This document shows positions 8,862 through 17,613 of a stretch of 64,000 nucleotides of DNA, one piece after another. How positions within the stretch are numbered: position 1 is the stretch's first letter; the number at the start of each line of letters is the position of its first letter. Below the pieces are notes generated by a model, which saw only the letters and a program-made list of their open reading frames with translations, was not told where the DNA came from and did not search any database. The DNA is from JADHUC01 sp964623055 (GTDB lineage: Bacteria > Planctomycetota > Planctomycetia > Pirellulales > Pirellulaceae). The stretch covers positions 1 through 64,000 of the forward strand of contig CAZURK010000019.1 of the NCBI GenBank assembly GCA_964623055.1. Direction: 5' to 3'. Both the position numbers and the translations under genes were made by a program.

Positions 8862-10805
8862 ATGCCTCCCGGATCCGCCGACATACTCAGCGAAACCAAT
8901 TTCACGACGATCGACTGGGTGATCGTCATCGTGTACCCGTTGATTTCGTTGGGGATCGGTTTGTACGTCGCTCGGTTCATCCGCAACATGAACGACTTTG
9001 TGGTGGCCGGGCACGGATTGGGCGTTTGCCTGGGCATCGCCACGATGACGGGCACCGAATTGGGCCTGATCACTGTGATGTACAACGCGCAAAAGGGCTT
9101 CACTGGCGGGTTCGCTGCCTTTCACATCGCCCTGGCCGCGGGGTTGGTTACCTTCGTCGTCGGCTTGACCGGATTCTTGGTCTACCGACTGCGCGAGATG
9201 GAGGTGTTGACTATCCCCGAATTCTACGAGCGACGATTCGATCGTAAGACCCGTATCCTCGGCGGAATCATGATGGCCTTCGGCGGCATCCTCAACATGG
9301 GGCTGTTTCTCCAGGTGGGATCGATGTTTATCGTGGGCATCACCGGCCTGTCGGCGGACAGTTGGGCGCCGCCGGACGTGGTTATATCCGCCGTCGAGGC
9401 GATCGGTTTGTCGGTTGAGAACTGGCCGCTGGCGACCGTGATGACCTTCCTGATCACTTTGGTGTTGGCCTACACGTGCCTTGGCGGAATGGTCTCGGTC
9501 GTCATCGCCGACTACGTACAGTTTGTGGTGCTGTCCCTGGGCCTGCTGCTGACCTGTTTCCTGGCTGTCGAGAGTCTTGGCTGGACGAATATCTTCGACT
9601 CTGTTGACGAGTACATGGTTGTCCCTGATTCTACAGAAACGCAGACGACTACCGCCGATGAGAAGATGATCAAGAAGGGTTTCGACCCGACTATCGCCGA
9701 AGGCGACTTTGGTTGGGAATACATCATCTGGATGGGATTCCTTGGGCTTGTCAGTTGCGGCATCTGGCCGACATCCGTGGCCCGGGCGCTGGCCATGGAC
9801 AGTCCCCAGGCCGTCAAACGCCAGTACATGTTCGGCTCGATATCCTACTTGATCCGCTTTCTGATTCCATGTTTCTGGGGCATATGTGCTTACGTATTCA
9901 TCATGCAGGATGAATCTCTGAAGCAACTGTTCTTCCCCGCAGGTTATCCGGCACCGGATCCTCTACCGGAGGGCGTCGAGGCGATGGACAACCTGTACGG
10001 CATGCCTGTATTCCTCGGCCGTATTTTACCTATGGGCATTATCGGCATCATTAGCGCTGGGATGATGGCTGCATTCATGTCCACTCACGACAGCTACTTG
10101 CTGTGTTGGAGTTCCGTCCTGACCCAGGATGTGGTTGCGCCGATCTGCAAGTCCTTTGGACGAGATTTGAAGCCCAAGACCCGTATCACGCTTTCCCGGG
10201 TGTTTATCGTTCTGGTCGGTCTATGGTGTCTGTATTGGGGACTGCTTTATAAGGGGGAAGACGACATCTGGGACTACATGGCCGTGACCGGAGCCATCTA
10301 CTTCACCGGTGCGTTTGCCTTGTTGCTGGGTGGGCTTTATTGGAAACGAGCCAGTTCCGGCGGCGCGTTTCTCGCGCTGCTGGTGGGGTCGATGGCCGTG
10401 TTGGGATTGAGCCCTGTTCAGGACTTTCTCGGGATTGAAATCGCTAGTGCCTGGGTGGGCCTGATCTCGATCGGAGCCACCCTGGCCGCAATGATTGTCG
10501 GGTCCATCTGTTTTCCGGATCGCCGCACGCCCACCACGCCAGCGGAACGAATGGTGATGGGGCCAAGCGTGTTGCTTGCCGGCGTTTTAGCTATCGTCGC
10601 CATCGGCGCCTTAGTGATCGTCGCCATTTTCGGTGCCTGGAGGCCATTGTGGATGGTCGTGCTGATTGTCGGCGTCCTCCTGTTCGCCGCGTTGGCCGTT
10701 TTCGTATCCTTTGGCGGGTTCTTCGACGTGGTCAAACTGATCAAGCGATGCCGTGAAGGTCAAGAGCCGGAGGATCCACTAGAGCCGGAGGATGGCTCAC
10801 GATAG
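8862..10805 (+). CDS. Sodium:solute symporter family transporter
   Basis: A 647-residue integral membrane protein with about 13 hydrophobic segments, starting at ATG 8862 (GAAAGGAT upstream). The first helix follows TTIDWVIVIVYPLISLGIGL. The SSS-type substrate/sodium region is recognisable in NDFVVAGHGLGVCLGIATM and in YRLREMEVLTIPEFYERRF. A later helix carries ISAGMMAAFMSTHDSYLLC, a typical symporter motif with the conserved Ser. The C-terminus is a charged cytoplasmic tail (EGQEPEDPLEPEDGSR). It would import a sugar or organic acid with sodium; the neighbouring oxidoreductase and dipeptidase do not settle the substrate. Confidence 0.93.
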   Translation: MPPGSADILSETNFTTIDWVIVIVYPLISLGIGLYVARFIRNMNDFVVAGHGLGVCLGIATMTGTELGLITVMYNAQKGFTGGFAAFHIALAAGLVTFVVGLTGFLVYRLREMEVLTIPEFYERRFDRKTRILGGIMMAFGGILNMGLFLQVGSMFIVGITGLSADSWAPPDVVISAVEAIGLSVENWPLATVMTFLITLVLAYTCLGGMVSVVIADYVQFVVLSLGLLLTCFLAVESLGWTNIFDSVDEYMVVPDSTETQTTTADEKMIKKGFDPTIAEGDFGWEYIIWMGFLGLVSCGIWPTSVARALAMDSPQAVKRQYMFGSISYLIRFLIPCFWGICAYVFIMQDESLKQLFFPAGYPAPDPLPEGVEAMDNLYGMPVFLGRILPMGIIGIISAGMMAAFMSTHDSYLLCWSSVLTQDVVAPICKSFGRDLKPKTRITLSRVFIVLVGLWCLYWGLLYKGEDDIWDYMAVTGAIYFTGAFALLLGGLYWKRASSGGAFLALLVGSMAVLGLSPVQDFLGIEIASAWVGLISIGATLAAMIVGSICFPDRRTPTTPAERMVMGPSVLLAGVLAIVAIGALVIVAIFGAWRPLWMVVLIVGVLLFAALAVFVSFGGFFDVVKLIKRCREGQEPEDPLEPEDGSR

Positions 10806-10857
10806 GGGCCGTAGAGCGTTGAGACTTGTGATGAGCGCATGGTGCGTGAATCTTTCG

Positions 10858-11018
10858 AAAATCTAAATCCGAAGTTCGAAATCCGAAACAAATTCAAAAT
10901 TCAAAGCAGGAATGCTCAAAACCACGAGCGGCATACGGTGGCTGCTGTTTCGGTCATTTGGATTTTCGGTTTTGAATTTGTTTGAGATTTCGGATTTCGA
11001 GTTTCGGATTTGGCTGCA
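10858..11018. repeat. MITE-like dispersed repeat, copy 2 (inverted relative to copy 1)
   Basis: Nearly identical to the reverse complement of 3619-3778, with the same terminal units (AAATCCGAAGTTCGAAATCC at the left, CGAGTTTCGGATTTGG at the right). It lies between the symporter stop and the C69 peptidase start and adds spurious in-frame codons upstream of that start. Confidence 0.9.
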
Positions 11019-11044
11019 GCTTGCAGCCGCGTCAGGAGATCATT

Positions 11045-12475
11045 GTGTTATCCCGCTTGCTCATTCCCGTTTTGTTGATTCTTTCTTGTCTGCCGGTGCG
11101 CGTTTGGGCCTGCTATGCGGTGATTGTGGGCCGCGCAGCGTCCGCCGACGGCTCGGTGCTGGTGGGCCATAACGAACAGAACGGCGGCCGGCGAATCCTG
11201 AACTTTCGTCGCATCCCTCGCCGGTGTTTTTCGGAAGACGCGGTGGTGCAGCTTCGTCGCGGCGGCCGGTTGGAACAGGTTCCCGAGACGTGGTCATTCT
11301 TGTGGAGCGAGAATCCGGGTCTTGAATTCAGTGACGCGTATGTGAACGAATGGGGCGTGGCAGTTGCCAGCGACGCATGCCGAACGCGCGAGGATGATTA
11401 CGACGCGCTGGTCGCGCGAGGCGAAATCCGCGACGGTGGTATCGGCTACATGCTCCGCCGGCTGGTGGTCGAAAGGGCAAAGACTGCCCGTGAGGGCGTT
11501 CGTGTGGCGGGTAAATTAGTCGAGCGATTTGGCTACGCCCATTCCGGCAGGACCTACGTGATCGCCGATGCCCGCGAGGCGTGGTTGTTTGCCGCGGCGC
11601 GAGGCCGGCGTTGGGTCGCTCGTCGCGTACCCGACGACTGGGTCGTCATTCTGCCAAACGTCCACATCATCGGCGAAGTGGATCTTTCGGACACTGCCAA
11701 CTTCATGGCTGCGCCCGACTTGATCGACTACGCCGAGCGGCGCGGTTGGTTCAACCGGGACGGCGGCGAACCGTTCAACTTCCGCAAGGTCTATGGTGTC
11801 CGACCGATCGATCAACCCGATCCGCGGCGTCTGCGCGGCCGGCAACTGGCCATGGGATGGGACGCGCCGGAGTCGTCCAACGATGCCCTTTCCTTCGGCG
11901 TGGAACCGCCAAGAAAGATGACGGTGGTGGCAGTTCTAGAGATACTCCGCGACAAAGGAGGCCTTGTGCCGTTATGTACTCTGGGTACGCAAGAAGGTTC
12001 GGTCTTCCAGCTGCGCGCGGACATGCCGGCTGCTGTCGGATGCGTTTACTGGCGGACCACAGCCGCGCCGTACACTAGTCTACTGACGCCCTGGTATCTG
12101 GGCGTCACATCGGCGCCGCCAGACTACTCCAGGCCGGCGACAGTCGAACAGGCGGTTTCACTGGACCATCACTTCGAGCCGCCGGTAGGCACGTTCGACA
12201 CGGACCAGACGCAGGCATGGTGGAAGTTCAAACGGCTGCAAGACCTGGTCTGCGAAGACTTCGGCAACCGTATCGCGGATGTCCGTGGCGGCCAAGCGGC
12301 GTTTGAGGGCGCTCTTTTCGAGCGTCAGCCAACGGTCGAACGCAAGGCACTCGAACTGTGGCAAATCGACCGCGACGCAGCCCGCAAATACCTCACCGAG
12401 TACTGCGCGGACACCGCCGCGCGAGCATGCCAAGAAGCCGATCGAATGACAGCGAAGTTCACTCGATGCCGGTAG
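11045..12475 (+). CDS. Exported C69-type dipeptidase / secernin-like N-terminal nucleophile hydrolase
   Basis: I choose the GTG at 11045: AGGAG lies 6 nt upstream, and the longer ATG frame (10982) begins inside the MITE-like repeat. The signal peptide (VLSRLLIPVLLILSCLPVRV) ends WA, with Cys23 as the next residue. Cleavage there would expose Cys as the N-terminal nucleophile, as expected for C69 dipeptidases. ASADGSVLVGHNEQ, NEWGVAVASDA and DAREAWLFAAARGRRW match the family's substrate-pocket layout. The product is 476 residues including the signal, close to usual size. It would cleave dipeptides in the periplasm. A lipoprotein reading of the same Cys is possible but Trp at -2 is unusual. Confidence 0.9.
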   Translation: MLSRLLIPVLLILSCLPVRVWACYAVIVGRAASADGSVLVGHNEQNGGRRILNFRRIPRRCFSEDAVVQLRRGGRLEQVPETWSFLWSENPGLEFSDAYVNEWGVAVASDACRTREDDYDALVARGEIRDGGIGYMLRRLVVERAKTAREGVRVAGKLVERFGYAHSGRTYVIADAREAWLFAAARGRRWVARRVPDDWVVILPNVHIIGEVDLSDTANFMAAPDLIDYAERRGWFNRDGGEPFNFRKVYGVRPIDQPDPRRLRGRQLAMGWDAPESSNDALSFGVEPPRKMTVVAVLEILRDKGGLVPLCTLGTQEGSVFQLRADMPAAVGCVYWRTTAAPYTSLLTPWYLGVTSAPPDYSRPATVEQAVSLDHHFEPPVGTFDTDQTQAWWKFKRLQDLVCEDFGNRIADVRGGQAAFEGALFERQPTVERKALELWQIDRDAARKYLTEYCADTAARACQEADRMTAKFTRCR

Positions 12476-12498
12476 TTGGGCAGCGCCACTTTGGTGCT

Positions 12499-12590
12499 GG
12501 GGTCGGGTGCTTCAAACTTCAATTTTGCGGTTCGCCTTGCGCAGATCCAACCGTGGCACGGCAAAATTGAAGTTTGAAGCACCCGACCCC
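12499..12590. repeat. Perfect 30-bp inverted repeat between convergent genes
   Basis: Arms 12499-12528 and 12561-12590 are perfect reverse complements (core GGGTGCTTCAAACTTCAATT) with a 32-nt loop. It lies in the 219-nt gap between convergent genes (plus gene ending 12475, minus gene ending 12695). The A/T-rich inner arms next to GC-rich outer arms would give a bidirectional hairpin. Confidence 0.9.
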
Positions 12591-12694
12591 TTGCCGTTGT
12601 TCGCAGACCCAACGTATCAAACAAGTTGCTGATGTTATCACCGGTCCAAGCGACGATGTCCTACTACGAAACGGCGAAGAACTGATTGTCGCCT

Positions 12695-14164
12695 CTACTC
12701 ACGAATCTCGAAGTCGTCCAACAGCATCTGATCGGACTCGCCCCCTTCGTACAGCAGCTTGATATTGTCCAGCACGTCACCTTCGAGGCTTGGACCCTTT
12801 CTGCCCCAGCCGACGCGGGCTTCGATCGCTCGGAATTCGATGTCCCTCCACTGACCTTTCTGGATTCCAGTCACGTTGTAACGGCAGTTGTCTTTGTGCT
12901 TCTTTGACCAAATCAATATGTTTACCGTGCGAGCGTCACACAGCGGTTTGAGCTTGAATCGTATGGTCGTTGATTCGCGCACGGGCGTCGAGTAGGTGTC
13001 CCAGATCGAAACGCCTTTGGGCGGGAAGGCGTAAGCCTTCGAGCCGTCTACCCCGTCGTTGGTCATCGAACCACCCTCGAAGCTGTCGGGGCCGTCTTCA
13101 AATTTCTGCACATATACTGCGCGACCTGGTTCGGGCGTGAGCAGACCTGGGGTAAGCAGAGCACTCTTCGAGGGCGTTGCCTTCTTTTTGCCTTGACTTG
13201 GCCGTCCGCTGACGGGCCCGACGTATTCGGTGGCGACCACCACGTCGTCGAACCAGACTTCCATAACACGGCTTTCCGGATTCGGGTCCTTGTTGTGCCG
13301 TGCCGGCTGATCCGTGTTGTAGAAGAGAAGCCAGAAGCTGTTGATCTTCAGCTTGTCCGTCGTGCGCCAGCGGAAGCCGGTAAACCGGCCATACAGTTCG
13401 CCGTCGACCCAGAACGCCTGTTCCCCGTCGGCCTTGTCAGGGCTGGAATTGGCTTTCAGCATCGCTTCGACACAATACCAGCGTCCCGGCTCGATCGGTT
13501 CGGGTTTGCCCTCGTAGACCGACCCCCATTTGCTTTTCATCTCGTGCCAGTATGTGTAGAAGTTCCAGATCCCCGGCGGCGGATACTTGCCCCAGCGACC
13601 CGATGGCTCGATGCCTGTCGAGAACTTGGCATCGCCCGGCGGCGTTTCGCCGGCGCCTCCCTTCGGCCACGGCGTGGGCGTACGGTCGGCGACCAGATGG
13701 ACGAAGTGATGGACGTAGCCGGTTTTCTCGTGAAACTTGACGTAGAACCGGGCGTACATCGTGTCCGCGCCCTTGGTGTGCGTGTAGAGGTGCCCGTTGT
13801 CCGAGATGTGAATCGACTTGTTGCCCGGGGAATTGCCGTGGATGTCCTCTGACAGAACGATGTTCTCCTTCCGGCTGATACTTCCCCAGCGAGCACCGAT
13901 CTCGTCAATCGTGCCGGTCTCGAAGTCATCGACGTAGAGGACGCGCGGATCGCGCTCGATCCCCTCGTCGCCGGGGTACAGCGAAGCCAGCCCTCCTTTG
14001 TCCGGCCCCGGCGCGGGCAGCGATGCTTGAGGCGGCAGGGCACTTGTTGTCTCGGCCCCCTTTTCTTTCTCATCCGCCGCGGGACTTCCGCCTGCGGACC
14101 ACAGCGAAAACACGAAGCTCGCCAGAACTGCAGCCGTTACCAGCCATCGTCTTGATACGTCCAT
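12695..14164 (-). CDS. Secreted jelly-roll (concanavalin A-like) protein, possible polysaccharide lyase or binding protein
   Basis: A 489-residue exported protein. The ATG at 14164 has AAAGGGG upstream and a signal peptide ending near SAGGSPAADEK. A beta-rich domain begins at VLYVDDFETGTIDEIGARWG and includes GADTMYARFYVKFHEKTGYV, PGIWNFYTYWHEMK, GRWYCVEAMLKAN, and VWFDDVVVATEYVGPV. These resemble the jelly-roll of alginate-lyase-type polysaccharide lyases and LamG-like domains. After a low-complexity linker (SQGKKKATPSKS) comes a second beta-sandwich ending SDQMLLDDFEIRE. No catalytic residues can be assigned confidently, so carbohydrate binding is as likely as cleavage. Confidence 0.85.
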   Translation of the reverse strand: MDVSRRWLVTAAVLASFVFSLWSAGGSPAADEKEKGAETTSALPPQASLPAPGPDKGGLASLYPGDEGIERDPRVLYVDDFETGTIDEIGARWGSISRKENIVLSEDIHGNSPGNKSIHISDNGHLYTHTKGADTMYARFYVKFHEKTGYVHHFVHLVADRTPTPWPKGGAGETPPGDAKFSTGIEPSGRWGKYPPPGIWNFYTYWHEMKSKWGSVYEGKPEPIEPGRWYCVEAMLKANSSPDKADGEQAFWVDGELYGRFTGFRWRTTDKLKINSFWLLFYNTDQPARHNKDPNPESRVMEVWFDDVVVATEYVGPVSGRPSQGKKKATPSKSALLTPGLLTPEPGRAVYVQKFEDGPDSFEGGSMTNDGVDGSKAYAFPPKGVSIWDTYSTPVRESTTIRFKLKPLCDARTVNILIWSKKHKDNCRYNVTGIQKGQWRDIEFRAIEARVGWGRKGPSLEGDVLDNIKLLYEGGESDQMLLDDFEIRE

Positions 14165-14408
14165 GATGTGCCCCTTTGTGCGGTTTTGAGGTTCTCTCAT
14201 CTACGATCCAACGAATGCCATTATATCGTCTGGCGTGTGGATGTGCTTGCCACGGGATGCTCGGATCATCACCTTCATTTCGGCCGCACTGTTGATCGTT
14301 CGAACGAGTATGGGACAATACTCCGCATAGTCGTTCGATATGCCGGAGGGACATTTGAAACTCGTACACCGAATCAAGAGCTGGTCCAGACAACGGGAGG
14401 AACTGAAA

Positions 14409-17400
14409 ATGATCCGGAAATCAACTCTGTTGTTTCGTGTCGGTTGTGCTGTTGGGATTCTGACAGGTCTGTTAAGCGCGGTCGCAGCATCCGCGTTGCA
14501 GGCGGCAGAAGCGTCGGGAAACGCGAAATCCGCTAAGGAGCGGATCGGCGTCGGTCGAGGTGTGTGTGTCGTGCTCGGTTTGGTCCGGGGCGAACTGGCG
14601 GATTGCGTGCGGCAGGGATCCATGGACGGCGACTTTGTTGTCTATTTCCAGTCGCCGAACGCTGACGAAGTGGCGATCCTGAGACAAGCGGGTCAGAAGG
14701 CACGTGTGCTGGGCACCAATTTGTTCGTCGATCACGGCGATTGGAGTCGGATCCATCTGGCCGATAACCTCGCCGCGGCAGTTCTCATGTCGCCTGAAGC
14801 CGAGGCGGCGATCAGCGAGGAGGAGCTTCTTCGAGTGTTGCATCCAGGGGGAAAGGCATTCCTGGCCGACCGCGAAATTGTCAAGCCGTTTCCGGAAGGC
14901 ACCGACTCGTGGAGCCACCCTCATCACGCCCCCGACAACAATCCGCAATCGAATGACGAGCTGATCCGATTCCCGTATCTGACACAGTTTCTGGCCGAGC
15001 CGAAGTTCTGCCCAATGCCGGAAGTGTCCGTTGCGGCCGGCGGCCGGGTCTTTCGAGCCTTTGGACACATTGCTCACAAGGCAAACCAGAACGCCATGCT
15101 GAATACGCTTATCTGCGCCAATGCCTACAACGGTACGATTCTATGGCAACGAGCGTTGCCCGAGGGCTTCATGATCCATCGCAACACGATGATCGCCACG
15201 CCCGATACGCTGTACCTAGGCGATCACCGCTCGTGCAAACTGATCGACGCGGCCACTGGCGAGGTCAAAGACGAGATCGTCGTACCGGAGGGACTTTCGG
15301 ACGGACCGACGTGGAAATGGATGGCCTTGGTCGATGGCATTTTGTACGCCTTGGTTGGCTCTAAGGAATTCGAAGTGCCCACGCAGCCGTCACAAACGCC
15401 GGGTATGGGACATTGGCCGTGGGGAATGTGGCCTGGGCACGACTATGCGGATCCGAAGACCAGTTTCGGTTTCGGTCGGACTCTTTTGGCTATCAATCCC
15501 AGCAGTAAGAAAATCCTCTGGAATCACCGCGAAGAGGACTTCGTAGACAGTCGCGGCGTTTGTATGCGCAACGATCGGATTTACTTCTATAGTCCAGCGA
15601 AGTTCCTGGGATGCTTGGATGCAAAGAGCGGCGATGTGCTCTGGAAGAACACCGACGCCGAGTTGTTAGAAGCGATCGGCCCCGACGGCAGGGCACAGAA
15701 TCCCATCGCCGGATACTCGACTCAGACGTTTATCAAGTGTACGGACGGCCTGATCTTCTTCGCCGGCCCGCAGCGGAGCCGCCTGGTTGCTGCTCGAACC
15801 AAGGACGGCAAAGTGGTCTGGCAGAAGGAACACGGCAATTTTCTTTTGGTCCTCCGCGACGATGCGATCTACGCGATCGGGCCGCAACTGCGTTCGTCTC
15901 CCGCGGCGGAATCCGGGTACAAGTTCGCCTATGAGGATGGCCAAGTCCTGGCCAATCTATACATGCGACGCGCGTGCACGCGGGCTACCGGTACGGCGGA
16001 CAGTGTCTTCTATCGAGCGTCCGGCGGAACCGTGCGCATCGACACTGCCACGGACATCGCCACTCACATCGCCCCGATGCGTCCGCCCTGCCAGGACGGC
16101 GTGATCGTCTCCGACGGAAACCTCTACTGGGGACCGTGGATGTGTGGATGCCAGCTTTCGTTGTACGGACATATTTGTTTGACCTCCGGGAGCGAATTCA
16201 ATTACCGGCCGGGGTCGGACGATTCGCGATTAGAACTCTTCGCAGACGCGGACTCTGTGAAGCCGCTCGCCATCAAGCCCGGCGACTGGCCAACGTATCA
16301 GGGCGACAACGCGCGCAGTTCGACCACCGAAGCCCAGATCCCGCGACGCGTGACGCGTGCGTGGACTTTCGACGTTCCCTGCGACGCCTTTCCCACGGCA
16401 CCGATTGCAGCCGGCGGAATGGTGTTTTTCGGTGATCGCAATGGTGTCGTTCGGGCCGTTGATGCTGCGAATGGAAAACTCCGCTGGCAGGCGTTCACTA
16501 GCGGCGCGGTCTATTTCCCACCGGCGATCGACCGTGGCCGGCTGTTCGTCGGGTCGGCCGATGGTCGCGTGTATGCGTTCGAAGCCGCAACGGGGCGCGC
16601 TTTGTGGACCTTCCGCGCCGCGCCCGCTGACCGATGGATACCGGTCTACGGCAAGTTGATCTCGACATGGCCGGTCTCTGGCGGTGTTGTCGTCCAGGAC
16701 GGGACCGTTTACGCGGCAGCCGGCATCGCCCATTACGACGGCACGCACGTCTATGCGCTGGATGCAGCCTCGGGCAAGGCGAAGTGGTACAACGACAGCT
16801 CGGGCACCACTTCCGAGAAGACGCAGCATGGCGTCAGCCTTCAAGGCAGCCTGTACATCCGCGACGGCGAGCTTCGATTCACTGGCGGCGGGGTTCACGA
16901 GGAGGCCCGCTACGATCTGGCGACCGGCAAGTGCCTGAACCAGCCGACCGAAACACCGCGTTCGTCGTATCATACGGCCTTCTACGCCTACTTCCCCGAG
17001 TACGGAAAGTACGCCACCTTGGACTGCACTCGGGCCGACGGAACGACGCTCTGCTACGACTGCACATACGAAGGAAGCTGGCACGGGAATCTGACACTGC
17101 TGCCGGCGTTGCAGTCTGGTGCCCAGCGGCCGCCGAAGCCGATCTCCCGATGGGGCATCCAACGGCGACGTATCCCCCAAGGCACCTCCGTCTGGCAACA
17201 GCAGTCCGGCCGGCGATACAACAGCTTCATCGCGGCCGACGACGTGCTGCTGGCCGCCGGCCATATTGGCGCCGGCGAAACAGCCAAGTCGTTCCTGGCT
17301 GCAATCAACCCGAAGGACGGTTCCGATCTCTGGGTCCAATCCATCCCCGGCCCGATCGTCAAAGGCGGGACGGCTGCCAATCACCAGGGACAGGTGTTCG

Positions 17401-17447
17401 TTTCGCTCGAAAACGGACGCATCCTCGCGTTTGACGCGGCAGACTGA
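14409..17447 (+). CDS. Secreted PQQ-type beta-propeller protein with methyltransferase-like N-terminal domain
   Basis: ATG 14409 has GGGAGGAACTG upstream; an in-frame ATG at 14340 lacks a signal. The 1012-residue product starts with a signal peptide (VGILTGLLSAVAASALQA). Residues ~45-165 have the order of a class I methyltransferase core (GVGRGVCVVLG at ~48, DNLAAAVLM, then ELLRVLHPGGKA at ~138) but no clear SAM-binding acidic residue. The remainder is a propeller of PQQ/BamB-like blades, each with W or F and a substrate-like phrase (NAYNGTILWQRALPEG; DAKSGDVLWKN; DAANGKLRWQAF; EAATGRALWTFRA; DAASGKAKWYND). Many blades and a WPTYQGDNARSS entry suggest two stacked propellers. It is likely periplasmic; catalysis is unproven. 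It could be a pseudo-methyltransferase scaffold. Confidence 0.88.
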   Translation: MIRKSTLLFRVGCAVGILTGLLSAVAASALQAAEASGNAKSAKERIGVGRGVCVVLGLVRGELADCVRQGSMDGDFVVYFQSPNADEVAILRQAGQKARVLGTNLFVDHGDWSRIHLADNLAAAVLMSPEAEAAISEEELLRVLHPGGKAFLADREIVKPFPEGTDSWSHPHHAPDNNPQSNDELIRFPYLTQFLAEPKFCPMPEVSVAAGGRVFRAFGHIAHKANQNAMLNTLICANAYNGTILWQRALPEGFMIHRNTMIATPDTLYLGDHRSCKLIDAATGEVKDEIVVPEGLSDGPTWKWMALVDGILYALVGSKEFEVPTQPSQTPGMGHWPWGMWPGHDYADPKTSFGFGRTLLAINPSSKKILWNHREEDFVDSRGVCMRNDRIYFYSPAKFLGCLDAKSGDVLWKNTDAELLEAIGPDGRAQNPIAGYSTQTFIKCTDGLIFFAGPQRSRLVAARTKDGKVVWQKEHGNFLLVLRDDAIYAIGPQLRSSPAAESGYKFAYEDGQVLANLYMRRACTRATGTADSVFYRASGGTVRIDTATDIATHIAPMRPPCQDGVIVSDGNLYWGPWMCGCQLSLYGHICLTSGSEFNYRPGSDDSRLELFADADSVKPLAIKPGDWPTYQGDNARSSTTEAQIPRRVTRAWTFDVPCDAFPTAPIAAGGMVFFGDRNGVVRAVDAANGKLRWQAFTSGAVYFPPAIDRGRLFVGSADGRVYAFEAATGRALWTFRAAPADRWIPVYGKLISTWPVSGGVVVQDGTVYAAAGIAHYDGTHVYALDAASGKAKWYNDSSGTTSEKTQHGVSLQGSLYIRDGELRFTGGGVHEEARYDLATGKCLNQPTETPRSSYHTAFYAYFPEYGKYATLDCTRADGTTLCYDCTYEGSWHGNLTLLPALQSGAQRPPKPISRWGIQRRRIPQGTSVWQQQSGRRYNSFIAADDVLLAAGHIGAGETAKSFLAAINPKDGSDLWVQSIPGPIVKGGTAANHQGQVFVSLENGRILAFDAAD

Positions 17448-17532
17448 TTGATCCTCGTCTCGTACCGATGCGAAAACCGGGAGAATGGCAATGACTCGAC
17501 GCTGGAGTTGTCTGGAGGGTATTTCGAGAGAT

Positions 17533-17586
17533 GTAGCGGAAGCTGCAAAGCTTCCGGCACATCGGAATTCTTGCGAATTTCGCTAC
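17533..17586. repeat. Palindrome family 3-related element overlapping a false N-terminus
   Basis: GTAGCGGA at the left pairs with TTCGCTAC at the right; inside lie GGAAGC/GCTTCC around TGCAAA and a GGAATTCTTGCGAATT segment shared with the elements near 22.1 and 47.4 kb. It lies just upstream of the ATG at 17614. Confidence 0.7.
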
Positions 17587-17613
17587 GGAAGATTCGGTTC
17601 CGAGCGTCCACCA

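Noticed and set aside
10982..11044. Upstream ATG start for the C69 peptidase
   Set aside because: These codons come from the MITE-like repeat; the GTG at 11045 has AGGAG and begins the signal peptide.
14200..14408. Possible tRNA or riboswitch in the gap before the propeller gene
   Set aside because: No cloverleaf or known aptamer core seen; only a short GTTCGAAC palindrome.
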